A stretch of 64,000 nucleotides of DNA from Trichinella spiralis (GCA_000181795.3 CM012955.1:1683010-1747009), one strand, 5' to 3'; numbered from the stretch's first letter, positions 1-17,407 are shown. Numbers and translations are program-made. The notes: a model not told the origin generated them from the sequence alone.

Positions 1-2620
1 CGTTTTCCCATTTTCTTTTTCTCCATTCTTTAAACCTGTAATAATGATATTAAATCAAAATTGTCCTCACTTTATCACAAAGTAGAATTACAACAAATAT
101 AATAATTAAGTGCTATCTAATTACAAAATAATTGTTTACAAAATGAGTATACAAAGTTTAAAAAAAATAAGCAGAAAAGTGGAATACTTGTCTGTAAATC
201 TGAAACGGCCTTCAGCAGCTACTTAACGCCCGTAATAAACGCAGAGAACGTTCAACAATGCTACCAATTGGCACGTAAATTAAACAAACAAACGCACCCT
301 TACTGATGATAAGGCAGCGTTGTGGCGATCTTTATTTGCATAATGCAGCGTTAGAAACCCGTTTTTAGTGCGTTAGAACTTTTGGCTGAAGATAATCTAA
401 ATATGACCTAAGCCATAATATGAGCAGAAGAAATGCACTGTTAAATTCTACCAATAAGGAAAGGACCATTTTAAAATTCAAAAATGACCTTCACTTTTAC
501 ATTTACAATTCAGTTAAAATATACACTGTCTGACAAAAAACGCCATAACAAAATAAAATTGACTTAGGCAAAACACACCTACGTATATCCGAAAAATTTT
601 CTTACATCAGAAAACCCAGTAGCTGAAATGAAGCTACTTTTTAAGTGAAGAATTTGCGGGCAAAAGCTTGCTTATGGTCAGTTGAAAGTACATGTTAGCT
701 ACTGCAAGGTGATTTTCGAAAGACCGTATTTTAATAACAGATAAACAATGCATGCAGGGTGCATTTAATCAAACTTAATTGCACGGAAATTTGGCGTTTA
801 TTAAGTCTCCTGTTATCTCACGTTGAGAATTCTTCTTAGAGAATATATTGAGAAATTATGTTCAATATCGATTCTCAACTGCACTGTCAAGTGATTAAGA
901 GTCTAAAATGAAAAGAATTGCCACTTACTGCTAAATTCATCGTCTTCTCATCATCAATATTAATTGTCTTTGGATGCTGATTAAAAAATTATTCTTCAGA
1001 AATTATTCCAAAAAATAATAATAAATAAAAAGCAAAAATAGTGTTTGGATTCAATGTTTGTCTTCAGTCAATTTTCCAATCAAAACGCTGAGCTACCATC
1101 CACGGACGGCCTCAAACTGAAATGATTTCTATTAGGTCAATAAAGCAAACGACCTCGCATGCAAATTTTTATTTTGTTCTATTCTGCTGATAAATATTTA
1201 CTGTACATTTTGCTTTGAAATGATACTGTACATTTTTCATTGATCTTTATTTACTTAATGTACTGCGTTTGAGTAGAAAATTTAAAATTAGCAGTACCTC
1301 AAGTTTATAGCCCATTTATTCCACAACTGCTAGACAGTTTAAGGTCAAACTCTTCAAGAAAATATTTTTTCTATCAATATATTACGATGAAAAAAAAGTT
1401 AAAATTTTGAAAACAAATTTTTCGCTGATTTTCGCGAAAACAACCAAGTCTATAGCCCATGAAATTTTGCAATTTTCGAGAAAAATGTTTTTCAACAAAA
1501 ATTAAAGAAATTGATTTTTATCGGTACAAAATTATTCCCTAACTATTATAAACATATCTGGACGGCTGGCGATTGCGTATTTCTTGAGATATACACAAAA
1601 AAGTGAAACTTAATATAGGATTTTAACAAAGTCGAAATAAAAAGGAATAAAAATTAAAAGTAAAATAAATGTGCATACTGAACGATGTCATTAATTTTTG
1701 TTTCAAAACTGTCAATGTTTTCCACCGAGAAATGAAATGTATTTTAATAAGAATTGTTCCTGATTTTCATTTATGCAACAGTAACTTTCAAAATTAAATG
1801 CTTGTTTACTGAATTTTTTTGACTTTCTACACACAATTTGGAGATAAAAATTATCCAAAATTTTCACATTAGACAGCTATCTTCGTGCAATACGCCAGTC
1901 TTTTTATTCTATAAATTTCAAATGCTCTAACCTGCAAATTTATCAAATTTCTCAAAAAGGCGTCAATTGAGAGTTATTGAAAATTTACATACCTCTAATT
2001 GGCACACAATTGATTGCAATATTCATAAAATTATTTTACAATATGCCGTAGTTTCTGAGAAGCATGGAGCAAGTGTCACTGTAGTTACTGGTGGATACCT
2101 CTGAAGATTCCAAAAACTACCACATAAATATGATCTGGTAAAAGAAGTTGATATTGTGGCATAAAAATTGGTGCTGTGCACAACTGTGGAACAAATCATA
2201 ATAGTAATTGAAACTGCGGAAATTCGCTGGATGAAATTGAAAAAAAGCCTTGTAACCAAAATGGGGTTTACTGTTTGTCATGAAACAATCATTTATCGCA
2301 CCGAAAATCAATCATTGCTGACAGTGATTGTGTAAAACAGTAAATTTTATGCAAAAGAACAGAAAACAACATGACAACCGCTTAAAAGCATTTGCAAAGG
2401 AAAAGTATACTAAATTCATTTGCCTTTACAACATATTACAGAGGTATTGCAGAATCAATACCAATGTCACTAGTTGCAGGTTACAAGATATAAATCACAC
2501 CCATTGTGCGACATAATAAATAGAGATGAAGTAAATCGTGCATAGAAAACATCAGAATACCGTATAAATCAATGTTTCTTTAACTTATGGCGTTATTCAT
2601 TATTATTATTATTAGGCAAA
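1..2620. other. Left-edge intergenic DNA
   Basis: AT-rich sequence with only short unconvincing open frames on both strands. I see no exon with good splice sites, no RNA gene and no transposon ends. The right end is the 3' flank of the glutamate-cysteine ligase gene on the minus strand. Confidence 0.6.
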
Positions 2621-5600
2621 TCAAGAATGAAAAAATTTGCGTTTATAACAACTGTCAATGCCATTTATTTCTGGACATTCGCATTTTCCTTGACTTATGT
2701 CTCTCATCATTTTCATCATATCATAGCAAATTGATTCAGAAACAACGCTGTCTTTCTGATATTCACTGTGATTCAGCACAAATTCACGCATCCATCGTGC
2801 AAGCGTCCACAGTTCACCAGTAGCACGTTGACGAATAAAACTAAACAAAAAATTATCATCTACTTCATGCGACTAAATTGCACATTTCGTAACATTTATA
2901 GAAACAGAAATTGTAAACATCATCATCAAACCATGATCATAAAACACCAACTTTTTGTGCATACTTTATGTAATCATGAAGGATGCATCCTGTTTCTACA
3001 GTGACTCCAATCGATTTCAAATATTGGAATACAAGTGCGGCCAAACCAGGGAATCCCCCTTGTTTTCCATTTACAATTTCGTCTATCGACATCTCGATAA
3101 TGTTCTCCTCATCTGGTAAAGATGAATCTGACTTCATAGTGTATTTTCCTTCAACCTTAGAAACAGCGGTTCTCAGTATTCTTCGGAAATAAAATTTTTG
3201 CTAAAGCAATTTCAAAAACAAACACAAAAATATTTGAAAATTTTAACTTAATTGAACAACCTCTCTGACGGCATCTCGTCGCTGAGCTCGTTTCATATTT
3301 TCATTAACCAAACTGATTGGTATGACAAAGCAAAGTCCATATGATAATATGGCTCGAGTCAGCAACACGACGAAGCAAACAAATGCAGCATTTTCGAAAT
3401 CGGTTAGTTGAACTTCTGTCGGTCGAAATTCAACTCTCCAACCGATTTCATTAGAATCAGCCGGTGGTGGTTTAAATCTGAAAACATAACATAATTATAA
3501 TTCCTATTTCGAAATGCAAAGCCTATTTAGATTATTCATCATTATCACCTCATGTTCATCCAATTGCTCGACTGGATCGTTTCAAAATGTTCTGAAGAAG
3601 CCATATCGTCGACTTCAATTCTTTCTCGAAAGACTTGCAAAGGATCACGGACAAAAAGATGTGCAATGTGCTTAGCTAAAAGTTCGTCCACACCCTCAGC
3701 AGTAAGTAATTTGACAATTTTCAAATCACAGCAAACTGGAATATCATTGAAGCTTTCATTAGCTTGATGAATATAACAGTCAGTAGTATCATAGCGAGAT
3801 TTATTTAACACAAATTGGTTCTCTTTCAACATTTCCAAACCTCTTTCTTCTGCTGTACGATCATCTACAGATGCGGCAATGACATCCCAACGAGAATCTA
3901 CATCTGCCAACAAACCACGGAATATTGGTGAAGATGCACTCAGTGCAAGAATTATTGGTGTAATCGGTGTTAACTGATCGTATAGCCAGCGAGCCTCGTC
4001 CAAATTGACTGCCTATAAATGCAACAATTGAAAAACACTTTGATCGACATTTTTACAAATTATTTCAAAACTCCTTCTGTTTTACTTGGAAAGTGACCTG
4101 CAAACAGCAACAGCCCATACCGAAACCCATAGCATCCATATAAATATGATCTGGTAAAGCATTCTTGTTAGCTTCAATGCCAGCTGGCCCGAAAGCACTA
4201 AAATCTTCTTTAAAAGGTTTGGGCGTATTAATGTCTCGAAATATTGGAACATTTATGACAACTTTAGAACCACGACGTGCTCGAATATTTCGAGTCAAAT
4301 TCAAAAATCGTGGATGTCCTGTGAAAATGGCTTCGTCCGGGAAGAACAAAGAACGTGAATAACCACTTTCTGGTGTTGTTTCAGTAGGTGGATAAGTGAA
4401 ATTTGGGCATCCTAATCGTGGAAATGATCCAAATGTTAACAATGCTTCATCGTCCAACAAATATTTCTCCACTTCGAGACGTCGTTTACACATATTCTCC
4501 TGAACACTTTTGAAACTTTCAATGTTCGAATATGGCTCACCTAAAAGTACAACCTTAATGTTAATTTTATTGAAAAAGAAATTTAATATAAAAATGAAAA
4601 AATAAATCTCAGAATTCTATTAATTTTCTTTGGCTCCACGTCTGTGTGTGAAAGTATAAATGTGAAATAAATGCATCATTTTAAGTAAATACAAATAAAC
4701 GCAAAGTACAATACAGATGAAAAAATCAAATTTCATAATTTCATTAAAAAAATTATTATTCGTTACCAATAAATAATTTTAGTCAGAAAACAGTGACAAA
4801 TAGTCAGTTAAAAATTCAGTATGCTAGAGTTTGATAATAATTGCTTTCATGGAAGAGTTATAAATACAGGGACGCTTTTAAGAAAGCGACCACTAAAATA
4901 TCTGTAAACTTCCTAATAAATTGCAATGCTGTACTAAATTTAAACAATTATAATAATTAATGTTCTCCATGACAACCAAAAATACAAAAAATACTTATCC
5001 CAAATTTGTAAACAGTAAATGATTTGAATTTGAAAAAAATTAACAATAATCAACAGAAAATTTAATAATTTTCCTGTTGACAAATTTATAATTTATGAAT
5101 AAAAATAAACCGTAATAAATGAAAATAATTCATTTAATAAATGCGCGACAAATATAAATTCGAATGTTACATTAATATGAAGAATAAGGAAAGAAAAAAG
5201 AATAAATTATTCAAGATTATAAAACATAAAATTAAATAAACACAGCATAATAATTAATTAAGATATGCAAGCATTTTGTTTTTAAAAAATGACTACAAAT
5301 CATAACAGAACTTCAAACAAAGATTATTCATTTACAAAGTATGTTAAAAAGGCAAACTTATCAACTGTATGTAAACTAACAAATTTTATTACAGTATTAT
5401 AACTGAATTTGAAATCAATTCTTGATCCGATTTTCAACACTTTTGCAAAATAGCTTTTATCATATAAATTTGCAACAACAAAGATAAAACTGTCAGATCA
5501 ACTCAATTTTGTTGCTACAAGTTTATAGTTCAAACAATGATGTGCAAAATTAAACAGAACGGAAAAATGTCATTAACTATACTTTTAACTAATCGTGAAA

Positions 5601-6222
5601 ACGAATGATTCATCAACACAGACTGAAGAAAATAAACAGCCTAAGATGACTAACTAGTTCATCTAAAATCATTATTTCGGTTTAAGACAATGTTTGAAAC
5701 AAAACTGAATGAATTTAAAACGCAAAAGCGCATTTAAGAAATAATGCTTGCATGTAGGTACGCAACTGGTTTAAAAAGAACTAGAAAAATAATGTAAAAA
5801 ATAACTAAATTAACGCATTTGGAAATTTAAAGAAATAACAGTATAAATAAAACCATGGTAAAGATAAATAAGTAAATAATAAGACCCACTAAACGTTTCT
5901 AACCTGGAGTGCCTTCTATCATGTACTTTGCATATTCTGGTCTCCACAAAAATTCGTTCTTTCTTGGCTCTGGACTTTCATTCGCAATAAGTGTAGATAA
6001 GACTTGTTCTGACCGTAAATTGACATGAACTTGGCGCTTTTCGTCATCAAATTTCAAGACAAAGTATTCAATTTCATCTCCCCAACGCAAACAATCACCT
6101 TGTCGATCTTTCAGGCGTTTGTACAAATTAATAAATTGCTTGATTCCGTGAAGCTTCACTTGTTCGACATATTTCTTCAGCTCTGACCATTCTAAAGGTT
6201 CGCCTGCGGCAAGAAGTCCCAT
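2621..6222 (-). CDS. gcs-1: Glutamate-cysteine ligase catalytic subunit
   Basis: Catalyses the ATP-dependent joining of glutamate and cysteine, the rate-limiting cytosolic step of glutathione synthesis. Six exons on the minus strand, in transcript order: 6222-5904, 4540-4086, 4012-3549, 3477-3261, 3200-2965, 2840-2621. They close in frame to 636 aa, against 637 for human GCLC. The N-terminus [12 protein letters not shown] matches the family start. WGDEIEY (residues 47-53) carries the metal/ATP-binding glutamates, and MIEGTPG lies at the end of exon 1. [27 protein letters not shown] and the C-terminal [13 protein letters not shown] / CECPE blocks are all family hallmarks. Intron 1 is long (1363 bases) and holds nothing recognisable. 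The others are 71-124 bases. All splice sites are GT-AG. The gene is divergent from membralin, with an 870-base shared upstream region. SKN-1/Nrf control is known for C. elegans gcs-1, but I found no clear site here. Confidence 0.97.
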
Positions 6223-7092
6223 GCTTATTTTTATGCTTACTTGGTAGTAGACTGTCAGAAGGTTTTTTAAGAAAAGTACAGTCTTATAAAAAGACTTTCA
6301 AGTTACATGAAGTTGATGCTACCATAAATACAGTAAAATCGGATACATGGATTCATTAATTTAGCAAACTGTAATTTTATTAACTGTGAATAAAATTTTT
6401 TATATTTTTTGATGTATCTTTTTATGCATTTCAATTTAAAATTTCTTGAAATAGTGTGTATATTTTTGAATTTGTTTAAATTCATTTTGAAAGAGTATAT
6501 TTGGCAGTGGGATAAACGATTGTGTATTTTGCTACATTAAGAATGCTTTTATGCAAAATGCTTGACAAACATCAGTTACATCTTTAATACATTTTATTTT
6601 ACTATTGAATAATTCAAATTAATGAAGTATAAGGCACAATTTTATAATAATAATAATTATTATTATTATTATTGTTTTTGTTGTTGTTATTTTAATTTTT
6701 TCATGTTCAACTGCTGTTTTCCAGTTTGAGAATAACAAAGGTAAACAAAATATTAATATATGTACTTGCTTATTATGTGTATCATACGGTATATTGTGAT
6801 GTCTCACGAAACTTAATATTAGTTTTATTGTCAGTTACTATTACGAGTTTATAAGTGATAAGTACATTTCATTGTTGTTTATGCTTCGTTACGTGTATTG
6901 ATATAAACATTTAGTTTCTTTTATTTCAGTATCTTTTTTTGATTGCAGTTTTTCATTAACTGACAGCGGCAGATTTATTTTAATGTCAAATCAATATTTA
7001 TCTGAATATTTACAATTTATATTATTATTGATTTTGTATTTGTTTGTTTATTTTTTGTAATTTAACTCTGTGTTATAATAAATTAGGAAGAT
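6223..7092. promoter_or_regulatory. Bidirectional upstream region of gcs-1 and membralin
   Basis: 870 bases between two divergent start codons, so both promoters must lie here. The stretch is very AT-rich, with a run of TAA/ATT triplets near 6643-6675. I could not identify a TATA box, initiator or SKN-1/Nrf site with confidence. Confidence 0.5.
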
Positions 7093-9678
<2,586 letters not shown>

Positions 9679-12600
9679 TAATAATTTGATCAATTCTTCT
9701 TCTGCTTCTCAAATTCGTATAATAAACGTTCTCTCTTTTCACGGTGATTTATAAAATGCAACAGTTGGATTTTGCCACAAAATGTTACATCGCATTACAC
9801 ATATTGTATTCATCCAATCTTCTTTTTATTTAAATTTCACCATTAAGTAGTGTACATGTGTAGATACGTGAAGGGCGAATAAATCTGATGTATATTTTCA
9901 ACATGCATGTAGTTATAAAAGTTATCACAGAGCAATGACGTCACTGACACAGACTGGACATGATGAAATTATTGAAAAGTCGAATTTCATTTAGCATAAG
10001 CATATCAAACAACGAAAAAATGCTGAATTCTATGGATGTTAATTTATACAACTGCAAAATAATTAGCCAACATGCATGCAGTACAGTGAAAAGTGAATTA
10101 CTGAAAAACAGCAAGAAGTTGTGTTAGGTTTGCAAAATCGTTATGTTGACGTCATTTGCAAACACTGGATACTAATGCGACTGTTTACACAAAGCATTTC
10201 ACAGTAGATGAAATTTTCATCTACGCCGACGTTTATCAGTGAGATAATGAAAGTGTGTGCCAAGTGTACGTCATTGCCTTGTAAATTGAGAAACATTTTA
10301 AATATGGTGGTAAAAAGTAAAATAAATTAAAAATTGCACCTAACAAACAGTTCTAGCAAGGAAATTATAAAATTAAGAATAGCAATTACTTACTCAACTT
10401 CTGCGAATATTTCGCGAAGATTTTTCTCCTTTATTACTTTTCTTCTTTCTGTAGTGAATACTGATCATTTTCCATATTTGAAATATTTTCCATTTTTCTC
10501 TAAACACTGTAAAAGTGTTGCGCTGTTGGTAAAGTTGAATATCAATCGCCGTAGGTAGCGATGCAACTCACCATTTACGTTCAACTGTCTCTGATTTCAT
10601 GATCTTTTGATTGTTTTTTTTGCGTTTGGTAGAGAAAATTCAAAGCGTTGCCGTTCGTGAAGTGAGCTTGAAGATGATGCCCAGAAACGAGCACAATTCA
10701 GAAAGCCAATCCATGCTCCAAACCGGTATGAAATGTGCTTCTTTGCATGTTTCCTTGCATTTTGTGCACCAAGCTTGCTCATGCAAATAAAACAACGTAA
10801 CAAGTAGTTTATGAGGAAGTATGCAAATGAAAATTTCTTCATCAATCTGTACGGAATGACCAAACAAGAAACGGGCTCATTTACGCAGTTAAACTAATTC
10901 GGGTACTTTGTAACATTTGCATTGAAGAAAGTTCGGCTTTTCTTTTGAAGCTGTTTCCTTTACCACAATAACCAGAATTCCATCATACAAATGCAAACAC
11001 TTCCTCAACACTTTTAATAACTGCGTGTGATAAAGAAACGCTACAGTAGTGCTGTAGTACAAATATAATAATCATGTTTGATTATATATATATATATGTC
11101 CTTTTTCTTTATTTTTGAGAAAAATTTTATTTTCACCATTTGTTGTGCAGAATGAGTATTTATTTTATTTAAGTTGGATAATATTTCTGATCATTTCATT
11201 CTAAAAATTACTTTATGCATTTTGTGAAAACCCGGATTGCGCACTTGGATGCGCTTACTTAATGATGGTTATTTTTCTCTTTTTTTCTTTATTCTTTTTT
11301 ATTTTATTTTATTCTGTTTCAGAATTCTTTCCATCAAAATTCATATTGCTGAACAAGAAATTTAACATTATAAATACTGAAAATAATTCCTATGAAATTA
11401 ATCTGTAATAAGATTCACTTTTCGGGATTGCTGCATTTTATTTTTGGAAAATTAGAAATTAAGTTCATTGATGGTGCGCGAAAAATGAAAACAAAATCTT
11501 ATGAAAGCAAAGCAATTTATTTAAATTAAATTCGCATGTGTTTTACTGCATCTAATGCCTACGAATTATTGAAACTGAAAACATTGGAAACAAATGTTCT
11601 GATGAAATTGGAAACAATTTATTATTAAAGAAAAGTTGCAATTTACGATTAATAGCATTCTGGGAGGAAAATTTGAATGATTTTATCTCTTACAAAGAAA
11701 TAATTTATTCAACTTGATTTAAATCTTTTTTTTGAATATTTATTCCAGCTATTTATAAGATGTGATAGTTTCGTTTGATAAAAGAAAAATATTGGCCAGG
11801 AGCATGGCATTAATCAAAAATTTCCAAGGTTTTTTTTGGTTAATCATATATTATTATTACTGATGTTGTAATGTAAATAATTGTTCAGGAATGCTTTAAC
11901 AATATAATAACAAACAATTCAGAATAAATGCTCTGCAGTTTTTGTAACACTGAGTATAATTTATCATTGTGCAGCACTTTTTTTCATCATTGTAGCTGAT
12001 TGTAGAGAAATGCTTATTTTTACTTGCCTTTGACGTTTCGGCATCCAATATTTTCATGTATTTCGATGTTCTCTGCAACACTAACAAAATCATACTACAT
12101 TCATGTGAATGGAAATTACAAATTTGAATGAATAACTTGTTTCAATTGAAATTCGGCTAAGAATTTGCGCTTCTTCAACCATAGTTCGAATTAATGAGAG
12201 CAAAAGTAAAAGAGTTTGATATATGAATAAGCAAGTAGATGCACGTTCCATTTCATCAAGATGCGTTTGCTATATCTGGGTAAATAGCATCTGTTGTTTC
12301 TCAACTGTCAGTTGCCATGATTTATGGATTGATTGTTACTCTTGTGTGGATATCTGTTTCCACGTTGTGCCGGGCTTGCACGATCACGATGTTCATAAGT
12401 TTAGAATTTCATTTCATGGCTGTTTCAATGATTCCACTGATAGACTGATTTAGTTCAATAATTTGAACGTTTTTCGTGCAACGTTTTCCATTCCGCATGT
12501 AGGGATGAACAATTCTTTTTATTTCTTTTCAATCTTCACATTATCGCTATTGGCTGATAAAGATTCATCAAATCTTACTGTGCATCGAACTTGATTTTCT

Positions 12601-13368
12601 TTCTTTTTTATGTTGTTGTCTTTCTTGGACGCGGCAAAAAATTGTTTGTTTGTTTTGTGACATCGAATTGAAAGTGACTGCTAATTTTTTTCATTTGAAA
12701 AATTCCACAAAGTGAAAATTATTTCGTCAAATGTTTACCTTGTAATCGTCATTAAAAATAATCAATGAGAGAATAGAATTTCAGAAAAAAAATAAAATAA
12801 TAAAATTGGCTTGCTATTTGCCACGTCGGCTTTACAACAAACAGTGAAACTGCTTATTGACGCGTTGTGACAGCGGTGAAAGAGGGAATAGTTCATTAGC
12901 TGTCAAGGCTGACTGGTAAATTGGACAACTTGGACGTAAACAATTAGCAGCGGATGTTATAAAGGGGCGGTGGTTTTGATAGAATAAACTTTCCCATTCA
13001 TCATCATGTACTGATTGAAGTGTGCAAAACAGGTTCCTTGCTGCGCCTAAAAATTGTCACCTTTGCTAATTTTTATTTTCTGAAGTTCCTCTTTGACGTG
13101 TAAGCTGTCAAAGACGAGCAACTGACCAACTAGCTGGCTCTGTTGTTGTTTATTTTGGATTCCACTAGCAGCTATTGGATTGAATCTTTCTTAAATCTGC
13201 ATTTATATTTGTCTGCTTATTTATTTTCTTATATTATTCGGTATTCTTCATTGCTGGAATTTGAAGTTGGAACCACTCATTATTACTTTTTTTGTTCAAA
13301 ATCTGTTTGATTGAAAACAATTCTTTTATCAACAAAAGTTTTCATACGACGACAAAACACAAGGAGAT
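9679..13368. other. 3.7 kb intergenic region
   Basis: Holds the membralin 3' end (AATAAA near 9720), a TA dinucleotide run near 11082-11097 and long AT-rich stretches. The short frames at 10597-10867 (-) and 12223-12453 (+) lack family similarity and good splice context. The last 500 bases form the upstream region of the amino-acid transporter gene. No RNA gene or transposon end was recognised. Confidence 0.55.
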
Positions 13369-16300
13369 ATGCCTTCTTCTAAAACAGCTTCACCTGTTTT
13401 AAATGGTATTAATGATACAGGAGGAAGAACTACTGCTACTGCTGCTACTCCTACTACTGATGCTACTGCTACTGCTGAATCCAATACTGAAGGTTTACGT
13501 TTGAAGCAGAGAATTGGTTTATTTAATGGATGTGCCATTATTATTGGTGTTATCGTTGGCTCAGGCATTTTCGTCTCTCCTAAAGGGGTGATAATGGTAT
13601 GTTACAGGGTGTTTGTTGTATTTATTAATAAAAATGATCATTGAAATCAGCGTGTATGATATTTCAGGAATCTGGAAGTGTTGGTATGAGTTTATTAGTT
13701 TGGTTTTCGTGCGGAATATTTTCATTGATGGGCGCTTTGTGTTATGCCGAACTGGGAACGAGCATCCCGAAATCTGGCGGTGATTATGCTTATATCAAGG
13801 AAGCATTTGGAGAAATTCCTGCGTTTCTATTTTTGTGGGTTTCGTTGGTGATCATCAATCCCAGCAGCAATGCAATAACAGCGCTCACGTTCGCAAATTA
13901 CGTATTACAGCCAGTATTTGGCCAGTGCGATATACCAGATGCGGCTATACGTATGTTTGCTTTCCTTATCATTTGTAAGTTATTTTTTTATTGTTGATTG
14001 TTGAAAATTTATTTAAAAGTTTTTTTTCACCATATCATTGCCCACCATTTGTCCAAAGGTGAAAATGTCATAATATTCAGAGGCATTTCTTTTTCTGTAA
14101 CCAAATTTATAGGTCAACAATTGTAATTATGCAGTTGATTATATCGGTTCAGCTAGAGAGACCTTTACTGCTTTTTCTTTTTGCAAATATATTCCCATAA
14201 CTTATAATTGAACAAATTACAAGTTTTATAATATATATTATTTAAACAAAATATAAATACAGTTAATTTAGTTAGATTCATTTCGCATGATATGTTGTCT
14301 AAACGGTGAATGAACAGTGTCAAAAAAAATCGATTTTTTTATTTTGAAAATGATTGATAATCAATACGTACACAATTAGCTTGACAGGTGAACAAGGAAA
14401 TTTTTCATTAATGACAATGAAAATGACATAAGCTTTGTTTGAAAAAAAATATGAGGTGTGGGAGCATATACAAAATATATATTTACTCTCTGTCACTCTA
14501 TGTATATGTATTGTTCACTTTATTATTATTATTATTCAGGTACAAAAAATTATATTTTTGTCTGGAGTTGATAAATAATAGCATGTTTATTGATTTGTCC
14601 GCAGTGCAGTTTAATTGATAATTAAGTTACGCACATCACTGCCCATTTCTAAATTTGATTTGCAGGTTAAATAAACATTTAAATTTATTTATTGAATATG
14701 TTGTATTTATGTTTTAATTTTAGGTTTGTTATTATTTATAAACTGCTATAACGTCAGTTGGGCTACGAAAACGCAAAATGTTTTTACAGTTACCAAAGTC
14801 ATCGCTCTTCTCATCATAATAATTACTGGCTTTGTTTGGCTTGGTCTTGGTGAGCATTTTTGTATTTTTACATTTATTATTGCTATCAGTTTGACATTTG
14901 GTACTTGGAATTTGTAAAAAGTACAAGTTTTTGCATAAAAATGAGGAAGAAGCAAATTACCATATTATTACAAAACAATACTAGTGCAGCATTTTTTGTT
15001 TGAAAATTTAATTTTAGGGAATACCGAGCATTTGAAACATCCGTGGGATGGTACGATTTTGAATTTTGGATCTACTTCGCTTGCATTTTATCAAGGAATT
15101 TATTCATTCGCTGGTTGGTAAGTTTCATTTCATTTCAACCTTGGCATAATTTTTTTGTGTTGTTCAATATCATTTTTTAATTTTAGGAATTATCTTAATT
15201 TTGTAACAGAAGAATTGAAAAATCCTTATCAGTAAGTATTGATAAATGGTGATGAAGGTTTGTCTTTTATAAGTTGAATAATTGCAATTTTTTGACTCAG
15301 AAATCTGCCACGAGCAATATATATATCTTTGCCAGCGGTGACGTTAATATACGTATTTTGCAATCTGGCATATTTTGCTGTACTTGGAATTGATGGAGTG
15401 ATCGATTCAAATGCTGTAGCTGTAGTAAGGCTATTTTTATGTGTGAAAAAGAATAATATTATATTTCTATATTACTTTATATTTGCATATGTTTTATTTA
15501 AAGTTGGAATTTGCATTTTCACATTACAATTTTATTAATTGATATTTTTTTAGTCATTTGCTGATGCTTACATGGGAAAATTCTCCATTCTCATGCCTAT
15601 ATTTGTCGCTTGTTCAACAGTTGGAAGTCTGAATGGTGTTCTTTTTGCCGCATCTCGGTAGAGAATTTTATTCTTATTTTCTTTATGAGGATAATTTTTT
15701 AAATCGATTTATCATTCTCATTTTAGGATGTTCTTTGTTGGAGCTCGTGATGGCCAGCTTCCAGAATTGTTGGGCATGATCAATTATAAGCTTGTCACTC
15801 CATTGCCGTCGCTGATTGTTTTGGTTTGCATTTTATAATTTTCATTATAAAGCACAACTTGGATATGCAGTTGAATAAAATTTTGCACCTTTGTTTTCAG
15901 GGTGTTATTTCTTTGATTATGCTTTGTACAACAGATTTGTTTTTGCTGATCAATTACACCGCTTTCACTGAAGCTCTGATGGTCGCTTTTGCTGGTGCAA
16001 GTCTATTGTATCTGCGATGGAAACAGCCTAATCTACCACGTCCAATAAAGGTATTTTATGCTTAACAAATATTTCAAATGTTTCAATAGCCTTTTCTGCT
16101 TTTAGCTCAATCTGTTGATACCAATATTTTTCATGATAATGTGCCTGTTTTTAATAATTTTTCCATTTTTTGTTTCTCCATTTGAAGTTATCATTGGTTT
16201 GGTGATAACGTTGTCTGGAATTCCCGTCTACTTTATTGGAGTTTATTGGAAATCCAAACCGAAATGGTTTACTGATAACTGGAGTAAGTTATTCTTATTC

Positions 16301-16394
16301 TTATTATAATTATAATAATTGTTGTTGTTATATTTTAGTTAAATTTACCCATTTTTGTCAAAAATTGAGCATTTCTGTGCCGGAAGAAACTTAG
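13369..16394 (+). CDS. SLC7 L-type amino-acid transporter light chain
   Basis: Twelve-helix APC-superfamily exchanger of large neutral amino acids, resembling LAT1/LAT2 (SLC7A5/A8) and nematode AAT proteins, expected at the plasma membrane. Eleven exons: 13369-13596, 13668-13974, 14724-14849, 15018-15117, 15187-15231, 15301-15424, 15554-15657, 15727-15823, 15901-16050, 16106-16283, 16339-16394, giving 504 aa. The substrate loop GVIVGSGIF sits in TM1 (residues 60-68). [21 protein letters not shown] is the family signature region. Cys163 in [11 protein letters not shown] aligns with the cysteine that bonds LAT light chains to a heavy chain (CD98/4F2hc), which suggests a heteromeric transporter. 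[13 protein letters not shown] and the terminal CQKL...VPEET match the human LAT C-terminus closely. The N-terminal 40 residues are a Thr/Ala-rich extension. Intron 2 is 749 bases and the rest are short. Confidence 0.95.
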
Positions 16395-17407
16395 AGATTG
16401 CTACTCACACTGCTTATTGTCATTCTTTATTTCGCTTACAAGCTTTCAATTCTGTGCACCAATGATCAACCATATTCGGACAGATTGTTTTCATTTCTAA
16501 TTCACAACTGCATACTCAGATGATCAATCGTGTAACGGCGTTTTCTTTGTTTGGTTTTACTAATTTTTCACGCTTATATTGTTCCCGATGCATTCATCCA
16601 TTGTAAACATCATCGCACTTGAGCTTCTTATTGATTTCATTATTTTCATTAAAAGCACATGGTGAATTATGGTTAATTTTCAAAATTAGTAAAGAAGGTT
16701 ACAATCAGTTTATTTTGATATTGAGCAACATTTCACAAACATGTACTAAACGTCCCTCTTGAAATATCCGTTTACTATTAATGATTTTAATATTAATTAA
16801 AAAATAAAAAACAAACAGATATTAATTCTTCCTTTTGCAATATATTCAAAATATTGTTGTCACTGAAAGTTTATTTAAAAGTTTCAATATGCAACTTTTT
16901 TTTTAGTAATAATCTAAATGGTGACATTTCATTCTATTTCCATTGATCAATAAATTTCATTAAAAATGATTGCCTTATAATGTTTTTCTGTACTTATTAA
17001 TCAATTTTTATTTTGAAATTAATTTCCAGCTAACGGAAAGCGAGCATACTGTTGTCGGAATGGCAATTCTGTTGTTACTGTTTGCAATCAACGGCAGAGC
17101 ACGTTTAAAACAAATTGCACACCAATTGTACATTTACTATGGAATCAATTTTCAATACTGCCATCAACAATTCTTTAACTAACTAATTAATAATCAGCTA
17201 GCTGTTAGCAAATTCTTTGAAATAAATCTTCTAAATAGAGTATTTAAATGGTTTAAAAGCATTTACTTAATATATTTTTGTTAATATTTTTAGAAATTCA
17301 TTATTGCACTAAATTATATATATATACAGAGAGAGAGAGGGGGGGGGGAGGGAAAAATTGAAATTTTATTCTTTTATGAATAAGCAAATTTTTAAACAGA
17401 ACATTAA
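16395..17407. other. Intergenic region between transporter and GPCR 3' ends
   Basis: 3' flanks of two convergent genes. It contains a TA run followed by GA and a nine-base G run near 17312-17351. A short plus-strand frame at 16970-17182 with a possible acceptor before it has no recognisable product. Confidence 0.5.
17312..17351. repeat. Compound TA / GA / poly-G microsatellite
   Basis: TA dinucleotides pass into AG dinucleotides and then an uninterrupted G run, just beyond the 3' end of the GPCR gene. It is simple-sequence DNA and stands out in an AT-rich background. Confidence 0.8.

Noticed and set aside
10597-10867. Two overlapping minus-strand frames in slightly G+C-richer DNA
   Set aside because: Overlapping frames with no family similarity and no supporting splice or poly(A) signals.
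12223-12453. Cysteine-rich 76-residue frame on the plus strand
   Set aside because: No signal peptide, no repeated cysteine spacing and no splice context; cysteines arise from TGT/TGC in T-rich DNA.
16970-17182. Plus-strand frame with an acceptor-like TTCCAG inside it, just after the transporter gene
   Set aside because: No donor partner, no recognisable domain, and the transporter already ends with a conserved C-terminus at 16394.
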